NCBI GenBank assembly: GCA_946902875.1
Contig: OX336345.1
Span: forward strand, 9,703,395-9,767,394
Source: Nematopogon swammerdamellus
Lineage: Eukaryota > Arthropoda > Insecta > Lepidoptera > Adelidae
Direction of reading: 5' to 3'
Length of the DNA stretch: 64,000 nucleotides
The notes beneath the pieces are model-generated. The model saw only the letters and a program-made list of their open reading frames with translations. It did not search any database and had not been told where the DNA came from. The translations under genes were made by a program, and so were the position numbers. This document shows, in pieces, positions 12,601 through 24,600 of the stretch. The stretch's first letter is position 1, and every line of letters starts with the position of its first letter.

Positions 12601-15600
12601 TTTACCTCCAGCACCATTCTACTTATGTATTTAAGCTACTTACTTACGATTTTTACACTTATAAAATAATATTTTTAACAATTTGCACGCAAGCTAATGT
12701 TTTTTTCGTAATGCTTTTTTACTTCAACGGTCGACGTCCCTTCGGCTGACGTGTCCAGCCCACTATAACTTGAGCTTAGCCACCCGGTATCCAATATCGA
12801 CTACTTTGGTGCGTCGGCAGATTTCCTCCTTACGCACCATATCACGTAGCGATATTCCCAGCATGGCTCGCTCCATTGCTCTCTGGGCAACTTTCAACCT
12901 TTGGACTACACCGACCGTCAGAGTCCACGTTTCACACCCGTACGTCATAACCGGAAGGACACACTGGTCATATATACGGGTCTTTAAATTTTGCGGAAGG
13001 TCAGACCTCAGGGTGAATTTTAACTTTCCGAAGGCAGCCCAACCCAGTTGAATCCGTCTTTCGACCTCCCTTAGCACACCTTGTCTACCAAGCCGCAGAA
13101 TTTGAACGAGATATACCGTAGATATACCGATATATCCGTGCAATATTTTATCGAAATCTGTTCAGCGGTTTAGGCGTGAAAAGGTAAGAGACAGACAGAC
13201 AGACAGAGCTACTTTCGAATTTATAATATTAATATATATATAGTATATAGTATATATATAGTATATAGGGTGTTACGATGACCATGTCATTAACTTCGGG
13301 AGGGTTACATAGACACTCAAATAAACACGTTACGCAAAAAAAATATATGTTTATAGTATTACATTTACGTTAACCTGTGTGTAACAGTAGGTAACTTGCA
13401 TTGTACGGGGTCAATGACCGTACTATGTTCAAACGCAGAACAGCTGTTTGTTGTAAGTAAGTCACAAGGTCACTATGATTGGTTTTTACAGCTACTTATT
13501 TGATTAAATTTTTTTGTTAGGAGAAAAAATGCTCCTATAAACATATGTTTTTTTCTTGCGTAAAGTGTTTACACCGTTGTCCAAAATAACGTTGACAAAA
13601 TTTAAAAGATCATATTTCAAAAATGGAATGCTTTGCATTCCATTTTATTTTTGTCTATTGTTTTTTCATTCGTTGGCGCCATTTAAATATTGTTTGTTGG
13701 CTAAAAAGTGTTAAAATATATTTATTACGCTATGTCAGAGCAGAGTGGAGCCATAATTCATTGTATGAACGTGGAAAGCGACAGTGTGAGATAGTGAACA
13801 TTCTTGGTGTTAGTCGTCAGCTAGTTTCTTTGGCAATTAAACGCTATGTTGAGCTCGGCAACATCGGAGACCGTCCTGGGAGAGGACGTAAGCGCACTGT
13901 TCGAACTTCTAGGAACCAACACATTATCAAACAAAGATTAGTCCGGAATCCACAGAAAAAGGTGAGAAAAATGTCGCGAGACTTGGGGATAAGTCGCTCC
14001 ACCGTGCAGCGTATAGTGAAATATGATCTCCATTTGGTACCATACAAACTCAGAAAGGCGCAATTGCTTACAGAGAAAGACAAAAAAGTTCGCCTTGAGA
14101 GATGTCGTTTACTTAAACAACGCTCCGCTGCTTCGAATTGGAAAAATATCGTATTCTCTGACGAAAAATTGTTTTCGATAGAACAAGCCCATAATCACCA
14201 AAATGACAGGATCTGGTCTTCCACTCGTCCTGGAGCTGCTGCAGTTATTCCACGTCGCCAAAACGCGAAAACAGTTATGGTTTGGGGTGCAATTTGCGCC
14301 ACTGGCAAAACTCCCCTCGTTTTTGTAGAAAAAGGTATCAAAATTAACCAAGAAAATTATCGACGAGACATCCTTGAATCTGTGGTTCTTTCTTGGAGTC
14401 AACAGCACTTTAGTAACCATCCATGGATATTCCAACAAGACTCTGCTCCAGCTCACAGGGCCTTACGTGTTCAACAGTGGTGCAAAATCAATTTCCCTGA
14501 TTTCATCAGCTCAAAAGAATGGCCACCCTACTCGTCTGATCTGAATCCCACGGATTACAGTTTATGGCCAATGTTAGAGGCAAGGACCTGTACTACACCT
14601 CATAGAACTGTTGATGACCTGAAGGCTTCTCTTACACGCGAGTGAGACAAAATATCTGTTGAGGAGGTGCGGAAAATTGTGGAAAATTTTACCAAGCGGT
14701 TGACTCTTTGTATTCGCGCTAAAGGAGGTTATTTTGAAGACAAATAGGAATTCTTGTATAAAATAAGTTGTATTTTTATAATTTATAAATTCATTTAATT
14801 TAAGTTTAAAGGTAATAAAATTATTTCAAAAATCACTTGTCAACGTTATTTTGGGCCACCCTGTATTTCAGTGTGTATGTAACCCTCCCGAAGTTAATGA
14901 CATGGTCAGCGAAACACCTTATATATAGTATGGAGTATGGACTAGTATGGATAGTATGGATATGGATGGATAGTATGGATTTTCTTAAAACGAGTCCTAA
15001 ATACTTATAGCTTGTAAAAGAGACTCACATGATTCATCAAATCATTGATCAATTCCTGGTAATCAGTAGTCTGTGCCGGGTAGAACTCAGGCACATATGT
15101 GATACCTTGAGTTTTAGGAATGCGATTAAAAATTGCTTTAATGAGGTCAACGGCAAATCCTTCATATTTCTCTTCGCTTTCAGTATCGTTGGTTAGTCCG
15201 AAGTACGGCTTTCCAATACGGGATACAACCTAAAAATGTGAATAAATTGCATAAGATTCTACTGTAACAACTAATTAATATATTATCCCAAACTGCATCA
15301 GTGTCATCTAATTTTATCTGAGATTATAAAAAATGTACACATAATCTGATACAACAGACTATATTTTTAGATAGATTTATGATATAGAATATAGATATAG
15401 ATATATGATTTCTACCAGGTCCATTTGCTTTCTCTGTGTTCTTATTCTGCTCGAATGAACTAGACAATCAAAATTATTTTCTCTTCTTTCTGCAACTATA
15501 GCTTCCACCAAAGCTTTATTGAGTGCGGTGATGTATGTCTTGACGGACCTTATACACCACAATTCAAGAAAATGAATATAACCTGAAATTGTACATAGCA

Positions 15601-18600
15601 TGTTCCTTCCTCGGGCCATTCCATGAAGTTAGAATCAAAGAGCAAAGGTACGAGCAAGAAACGGTATTCGTAGCGGAAATTATTTTCTTTTTTTTTTAAT
15701 GTAATCCGGTATGGGTGGCTGAGTCGGATGGGCCAAAGCACATGCTCCGACCAGCCAATATCACCTCCGAGAAGGTAGGTGCCATACCGGAGACTTCACT
15801 GGATTGCTGGCTATACTGGACTAGAGGAGAACACAACTGAGGATGCTATGCGGCCATCTTACATCCAGTGCGGTGGTAACAACCCAGTCGGCTACAATTT
15901 GAGCCTACCACCTAGTAAGGGGCAAGGGAAATGCACTTCTGGAACAGTTAAATGACAATTAAACTGCTGGTACGCCGCCGATTGGTAGACCCATGACTTT
16001 CGCAACATACACATTTTTGTAATCAAATATGTGTTACCAGTCCCAAACATTTTTAAAGATTGAAAATAATAAAATTCAAATAAATCAAAGGAAATGAACC
16101 CTAATTTTCCTAGTAGAGTTGATAGCGAAGAGTGGATGCCGCTTGTCGGTGTTGGTGATGGTGAGTATCTCGGTAGAAGAGTTCCATAAGCCCTGCTGTA
16201 CGAAGCCCGAAGAAGTGTAGTTTGAGTAATTGAGTACGAAGTCTTGCCGGTAACTCGAATTTCCGAAGTATACATTCCCAGTAAGTCCATCGTTAAATGG
16301 AATAGTCTAAAAAAAAAACAAAAAATTAAACATTGTAAGAAATGTAAGTCGGTACCTACACGAGGATAAATTTTAAGTAAGTACTACGTACTTTTTAATT
16401 AGAGGACAGGAGACGACGATGCGCATACTTATGTAATTTGATAATAATTGATGTTATGTATAGATACAATTATGCAGGGTGTTTGATGACCATAGGTAAT
16501 AAAGTAAAACGCCTGAGCCTATTTGGAGCAAAAAAGTTAGATGACATTTTGTTCTACGGTGAACTTTTTTTTTCTTTTTCCATACTAAACTAAAGTGTCT
16601 TTATTTAGTTTAGTATGGAAAAAGAAAAAAAAAGTTCACCCTAGAACAAAATGTCATGTAACTTTTTTGCTCCAAATAGGCTCAGGAGTACCTGGTTTGC
16701 TTTATGACCTATGGTCATCAAACATCCTGTATAATATATAATATTATATAAGAGAAGCTGAGCGTTCAGACAATAATCTCGGAACACATCAGGGCGATGA
16801 ACAACGAGTTCCACAAGTCAGTCATCTGTGAGCATGCGCTGGACAGTGGCATCAATCATTGGGTTCAATTCGACCAAACCAGAACGATAGCAGTAGAAAA
16901 ACACATGGTTTACGTTTGATTCGAGAATCCATTGAAATAGCCAGACATTTCAATTTCAGCAGAGAAGATAGCATGACTCTACTGCCGAAGCGTGACTCAG
17001 AAGATAACCGATCGAGTTCTGGCAGTCATAAACACGGTGAGCTACGTGTGCGACCTTTTCCAGCAAGACATGTCGAACTTACCCCCATCGACCGAATTGC
17101 CCTCTCATCGCTACAATTTACGTCAGCGGCGACCGCCAGTTGACATCTGACTGAACGACGTGTCGGGTATCCCCGGTTTGTCGCAGTTTGGCATAATGGT
17201 GTGACCTGACGATGTCTCCAGAGTGGGAGACGAAACGTCGTCGACCAAAGTAATTTGTGTTTAGTAAGTACCGCATAACCGACTAAGACATACCTTCAAC
17301 GCGTCCAAGAGAATTGTACCATTCTTCCAAGGTTCGTAGTCCACGGTTCTCTTATTTTGGCATACCGGTGGTAGTTCTACAAACGCGGACTTGTCCATTG
17401 TTTTCGTGATCAATTGCATTTGGATTACATTGGCCACATGTAGGGCTGCGTCTACCACGAGAGCGGTCTGCAATTCAATAAACTAAAAATTTTAATACAT
17501 TGCTTGGCATGATCCTCTGTTATATCAGCAATACTGCAACAATCATTCTCTCCTCTGTTCAATAATACGGCAACAATATAATAAATAAAAAGTTAGTACT
17601 AATGCTAGGTATTATGCGTGGCGAAAACATGATTCCGTTAAATCTCTACAGAAAAAAAATGCAAAGTTTTTTATGTAAACCAACATGGGTGGCTGTGCCG
17701 AGTGACCAATGATGCAGTCGACAAAGCCAAAATTACCTCTCCCCGCGAAATCACGCTCAGTTAGGTGCCATGCCAGCAGATTTGCGAACTGTCGCAAATC
17801 AGCTGAACTGTTGCTGAAGCTGTTAACACGACAGTTCGTATCGGACCACGCACAGAGAAGGGTTCCGTGGTCGGGAAATCAAATTTTTCGGATGGGTTAG
17901 CTAATCCCGCAAGTTCATAATCCCGAAGGTTCACAATTCCGAAAGTTCACAATCCCGAATGTTCTCAATCCCGAATTCACCCACTTTCCACCATTTTGTG
18001 GCTCTTGCGAAAAAACAATCAAAACACATCCCAAAGGTTAGTTAGAATAGAATGCCTCGTGGCATTAAGCTCGCCTGTTGTGCCTAATTTGTGTTAATTG
18101 GTGTGCTAATTTGTTTATTAATTTAAATGTTTTAATTTTCCAACGTGACAGCAAAAGTGTGAAAAACCACAATTTTTATGAATTTAGAAGCGCATATCTC
18201 ACCACATTCATTTCAACCAAAGTCATTTTGAAACTTCTATATAATTTTTATAATAAAAATCTTTGAAAGTGTTCTTTTATGTTCTACCACTTAATATTTT
18301 TCAGGACTTTTCGCATTATAGTTGAAAAGTCAGGGGAACACACTTTTTACGACTTTAGAAGCGCATAGCATATCTTACCAAATATTGACATAAACCAAAA
18401 AGTCACTTTGAAACCTCTTTTTAAGACCTATCCAATGATACCCCACACGCTTTTTTTTATCGAAACTGTCACGGTTGGCTACATCACCTACAACATCCGT
18501 GATATCAGCCCATAACACCGGGTGAACTTGGTGCCACGTCAGTGCTTCCCTTCGGTCGTGCCGGCTACACTGCACTGGACGGAAAACACAAACTATTTAC

Positions 18601-21600
18601 ATAGCCGACCGACCTTTCATTCAGTGTGGTGGTACCAACCCGGGCGGGTTAAACCCTACCACCTAATAATATAAGAATGGAGTCATATCCCTTAGTCGCC
18701 TTTTACGGCTTAACGGGGTCATACACTCAGTCGCCTTTTACCACATACACATAAGTGCATTGAAAAAAAAATCACCCTCAGTTACATGTATGGTGTGCCA
18801 CACCTACTTTAATTTTTTTTATTTCAACGCGCTTATAAAGATGTTCATAAACCATATACATCTTCCTTCCAAATTTCATCGATATAGTGCCAATAGTCTT
18901 CGAGCTATGACATACGGACGGACGGACAAACGAAGAGGACGAAATTATAAGGGTTAAATTTTTGCCATTCGGCTACGGAAACCTAAAAAGGATATTGTAA
19001 GTTCAAAGATATTTCGTGATTCAGCTCAGAGAGATCATTCTGCAAATTATTAAAATCTAAATTTAAAATGGCTGTCAAATGAGAAACGTGTGTTTTAGTT
19101 TTTTTCTATACAATAATATGATCTGAAATATGATGATTGACACACCTCCACGGAGTTGCTGACACCTCTCAATTCAACTGAGGAGCTGTGATCTCGATTT
19201 GTCATGTGCAGTGTGAACACGCCTCCTTCAAAATTTTCAGCCTTTCTCAAGTTCAGCGTGTGGGTATCCAGTGACGTGAATACGTATTTCTGTAAATGTT
19301 AACATTTGTTTATTGTCCTATAAGCAGATCCTTGAAAGCATACAAGTCGTCCATGAGTGGAGCAATGCTTCAATTATTTAGTTAGTTTATGTGTTTCATA
19401 AGCAATATGTATAGTTAGGTCTAAGTAGTAAGCAATCAATCAATATAAATATCAATACTTATAATAAATCTGTAAGGGATGGTGATGAAGTAAGTTACTT
19501 TGTTTTATGAGATGCTGCGTCTGTATACTCTTATGTATGATACTAAAACTAAATTTACGATTTTTAGAAATCATTTCTGTATGTATGTTCCTCCATAACT
19601 CTTAAACCGATCATCCGAATTATATGAAACCAGTACAAGCACATTTATCTATACGGGACACAGGATAAAAACCCTACATAAAATTCAGTTCCGGTTGCGC
19701 TAAGACGTGGCTTTCATAGAAACCGAATTGTTCCGCGCGCCGAAATAAAGGTACGGTAGCGGGCTACCTTCATTTCTTCTTTTTAAATACGAATTTCACG
19801 CGAGCGAAGCCGCGAGAAAAAGCTAGTATATATATATTATACTAGTATAAGTTTATTTTATGAGTTGTGCTTTCCCTGAAATAAGTAGTATATTCGTATG
19901 CACTTTTTATAGTTCAAGTATCGTGTTTAGATTATCTTAAAATAATAAATGATATAGGTAGGGTTCTTTGCATTATTAAATTCTCTTTTTAGTATATCTA
20001 TTTTAAATATTATATCAGGCCTCTAGGCAGGTTCTATTTATTTAATTTTTTGTGGAGTTGTTGTTAGTTTGTATTTATTAAGTGTTGTTTTTCTTTACTT
20101 ATTTTGTTTGTTCCTGCTACGTTCGATACAATTTCAAATAAACTAGATTGACTGGCAGATATTGCCTTAGGTAATAAGTCCGCCTTTCAACACATTTTTT
20201 TAATTATAAAACAATAAAGAGTATTATTGTTATTACATATTGCTCTAAAATGTTATTTTATTTATCTATATCTCTATATCTACTTCATATAAAAGGGAAC
20301 TGTCTGTATGTTTGCATGTATGTTTAAGGTAAATTCCGGAACCACTGAACAGATTTTGATGCGGTTAGCACCAATGCAAAGAGTAGTTAGTTCTTGTTCT
20401 AGTATAGGCTATATACCATCGCCTTAGGACTGAGCAGTATCAAAAAAAGTATAGTATGGATGGGAGATAATATAATAGAAGCGATCGTTTATTATCATTA
20501 TCATACATATTTGCGTTTAATTAGGGTTTGCTATTAAACCGAGTATACCGCGAGCGAAGCCGCGGGCAAAAGCTAGGATCTAATAAAAAAATAAAACCAA
20601 AGGCATAATAATATTCTTCCTACTCGTATTTCCACAATAATGTATATTACCTGATACATAGTAGCGTTATTCACAGCAACTATTTCAGCTAAGTAAGTCA
20701 AAATATTGGATACGCTGCAGTCCACGACAAAAAAACCTTCACTCTTCAAATCCTTAAACAATCTTTTGTTATCACTTAAGGGGTCGAGACGTCGAACAGT
20801 CACAGGTGGAGCCTTTGAAGGCCGACTCTTTAAGATCTCTTGTAGTCTTATCAGACCTAAAACATATTATAAAATCATTACTAATTTCTACATTAAACAT
20901 CTTTTCCTATGACCTGACCGGAACTATGAACTTAAGAGGCATTAGATGTCATACCATTTGAAAAACTCCCAGCCGACATTCAAAATGAAATGCTTTGTTT
21001 TGAGCAAAGATGTGCAAAATTTCAGCTCAGTCGGTTGGGTGGAAATGATTTAAAATTCAGTTGCACGATTTGACAAGTGAAGTTAAGTAAAAAAGCTTGT
21101 AAAAACATTCAGAATTTTGAGTATTATAGATTGTATTGTCATCCATCAGAACCAAAGGTGCAAAATTTGCAAACAACTAAAGTTAATAAATTAAAAAAAA
21201 TATTAAACACCATGTTATGAAAAAGCTTGTAGAAATACGTGCCGACCAGGTAGCTCTTTTTTTTATTTTTTTTATGGAAACTGACACGGTTGGCTACATC
21301 ACCTACAACATCCGTGATGTCAGCCCATAACACCGTGTTTACTTGGTGCCACGTCAGTGCCTCCCTTCGGTCGTGCCGGCTACACTGAACTGGACGGAAA
21401 ACACAAACTATTTACATAGCCATTTCGACCGACCTTTCATTTGGTGCGGTGGTATCAACCCGGGCGGGTTAAGCCCTACCACCTAGTAATATAAGAAGGG
21501 GTAATATCCCTTAGTCGCCTTTTACGACATACACGGGGAGAGATGTAGTGGGGCTATTCTTTCAAAGTACCGGCCCCACACGATACACGGTGACTCCTCT

Positions 21601-24600
21601 CTATTTCTATCCTCCGTGATGTTGTCTCTGGAACGTGCTTTGTCTTAGTTTTAGAACGATACGAACCGCCATCATCCTCGTACAATAAGGTGAAATCCCT
21701 CCAACCCAGGTGTTTGATAAGTGTGGCGTACGCTCTAGACACGAGCATCGGCTGAGGGTAGTAGGCGAGCCCGAAGGGACCTGTAGAAGTGGCCGTGGGC
21801 TCTGGGGGCCTCCACGATGTGTACAGCTGAGGGATTTGGACCCTGTGACAGAGCTGGCACATGGCGTTGCAAGATCCAGGCACCTCCCCCGCATCCACTA
21901 TCACTGCCCATTCACCGTCGTTTGAGGTACTCTGGCAAACTGTAACGATATATTCTGACTGATTTCTTGCTTTTAAAACTTTTTTTTTATGGAAACTAAT
22001 ACGGTTGGCTACATCACCTACAACATCCGTGATGTCAGCCCATAACACCGGGTGAACTAGGTGCCATGTCACTGCTTCCCTTCATTTAATGTCGGCTACA
22101 CTGAACTAGACGGAAAACACGAACTGACACGTTTCATTCAGGGCAGTGGTACCAACCCGGGCGGGATAAACCCTTCCACCTAGTAAGGTAAGAAGGTAAG
22201 GGAACTATAGTTTTACGTGGAATCCGAACCACGCCACGGTCAGCCTCCAAATTTACGGTCGAGCGGTCAGCCTCGATAGCTCAGTGGTGCAGACAGTCAA
22301 CTGTCGCTATTGAATGTTAAGCAACGCTGGGTGCGGTCAGTACTTGGATGGGTGACCGCTGACCGTTGGAGGCTGACCGAGGTTCGGATTCCTCGTAAAA
22401 CTGTAGGTACCTTCCCTCCTAATCTTACTTGGTGGTAGGGTTTAACCCGCCCGGGTTGATACCACCGCACTGAATGAAACGTCGGTCAAAACGGCTATGT
22501 AAATAGTTTGTGTTTTCCGACCAGTTCAGTGTAGCCGGCACGATCAAAGGGGGAAGCACTGACATGGCACCTAGTTCACCCGGTGTTATGGGCTGACATC
22601 ACGGACGTTGTAGGTGATGTAGCCAACCGTGTCAGTTTCCATAAAAAAAAAAAAACCCATTCAAGTACTGACCGCGCTCAGGGTTGCTTAACAACAGTTA
22701 CCGACCGCACCACTAAGCTACCGAGGCTGACAAAACTATTGGACGATTGTACAGATAGTAGCTTCCGAAATATCACTTGAAAATATTGACTAGAAGAAAT
22801 TAATCATCGCTACAAATGTGTCCTTTTGCACTACTATTACTTCTTTATTTCTTTACATAATATGGAACTACATATTGTTTTACTTTTGGTTTTTAGGTTT
22901 GCGTATCCTTAACTGAGCCTACGCCGCCGTCTGTCTGTCTGTCTGTCTGTCTGTCAGTCCGTCCTACTTCTGTGTCTTTTAATACTGTAATAGATAGCCG
23001 GTTAAAATTTTCACAGAATATGTTATGACAATATGGCGGATATACTCGTAACAACTAATAATAATAAAAAAGCAAAAAGTAAAACAAATTGTAAAAATAT
23101 TAAGGGGTGCCCATTAGAATCCAGCTAAGAATCGATCAGTACATATTCACGCTACTATTAATAATAATTATGTAGCGCCACATGTAGTTTGAATTGTAGA
23201 CAGACAAAAGATAGACGTATATGGTTTTTTACAGGTATGGTGGTATGGTATAACACTCCGTGCGTGATTAAAACTCGCACTCTGACGATTTTTTTATTGC
23301 ACGTGAACTGGTAATGTCCTGTTCGAAGTCGGAGCCTCAGGCACAGCCAATTTCACCCCTGAGGAGGCTTTAGTCGATCTTGAACGCGGACTAAATGCGC
23401 TGGGTAATATAGAGATTTAGTTAATTGTGTGTAATATAGAGATTTTAATATATTGTTCTTTGGCAAGACTAGCGGCAACGCAGTCATGGCATCTAATTGC
23501 GACAGGACAATTGGATGACGAGCTGACACCACGAGTGCAGCACAGGGTTGCCAGGTGTTCACGTTTACCGTGGACAGTCCATTTTTCGATCCTCTGTCCA
23601 CGATAAAAAAATATGAGCAACGTCGACTAATGAAGTGTCCTTGTTAGGGTTCCGTACCTCAAAAGAGGAAAAACGGAACCCATATAGGATCACTTTGTTG
23701 TCCGTCTGGCTGGCTGTCTGTCCCTCAAGACCCTTTTTCTCAGGAACGGGTAGACGTATCAATTTGAAATTAATACCAAATATTAAGGTCTACGTTTCCT
23801 CGGAGGTGTAAGAAAATTAAGTTTCTAAGTCAACGGAATCACAAGATACGGCCATTTATGTCATAAATTTTGCTACCGGCAAATGAAATCAAAACCTATG
23901 GATTACTTCCCGTTGACCTAGAATCATGAAATTAGGTACGAAGCAAGGTCTCACAGCACAAGTAAAGGAAAAAATCCGAAAATTGCAAATTTGCAGTTAT
24001 GTCACATAAAAAAAAAGTTTGCTTGTTTTGTATGTCAAGACCCTTTTTCTCAAGAACGAGTCAAGGTATCAAGTTCAAATTAATACAACATATGAACATC
24101 TACAATCGCTTAGAGATGTAGGAAACTCATGCTTCTAAATTAACACAATCAAAAGATACGGGTATTGATGTCAGATTTTGATACTCGTAAATTCACTCAA
24201 AACAAATCAAAACCTACAGGGTACTTCCCGTTGACCTAGAATCACGAAATTCGGTACGAAGCAAGGTCTCACAGCACAAATAAAGGAAAAAATCCGAAAA
24301 TTGCAAATTTGCACTTATGTCACATAAAAAAAAAGTTTGCTTGTTTTGTATGTCAAGACCCTTTTTCTCAGGAACGAGTCAAGGTATCAAGTTCAAATTA
24401 ATACAAAATATTAACATCTACGATCGCTTAGAGATGTAGGAAACTCATGCTTCTAAATTAACACAATCAAAAGATACGGGTATTGATGTCAGATTTTGAT
24501 ACTCGTAAATTCACTCAAAACAAATCAAAACCTACAGGGTACTTCCCGTTGACCTAGAATCACGAAATTCGGTACGAAGCAAGGTCTCATAGCACAAATA

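Larger units (their letters stand above)
7091..12603 (-). mobile_element. Nearly full-length non-LTR retrotransposon (LINE) with RNase H
   Basis: Lies in intron 8 of receptor 1, in the same orientation as the gene. A 15-bp A tail on the minus strand (plus-strand T run 7091-7105) marks its 3' end. The 5' end lies just beyond the gag-like frame, near 12600. It contains ORF1 with zinc knuckles and ORF2 with AP endonuclease, reverse transcriptase and RNase H. RNase H in ORF2 suggests the I-like groups rather than Jockey, but that placement is inferred from domain content only. No target-site duplication was recognised. Confidence 0.88.

Noticed and set aside
22316..22359. A 5S rRNA gene
   Set aside because: Only the internal control region matches; the 5' half does not, and the block is embedded in a SINE with an A tail.
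22583..22780. Frame starting MLWADITDVVGDVANRVSFH, repeated at 58336, 21139 (minus), 57380 (minus) and elsewhere
   Set aside because: It is the translated 3' end of SINE family A; the recurrence comes from repeat copies, not from a protein family.
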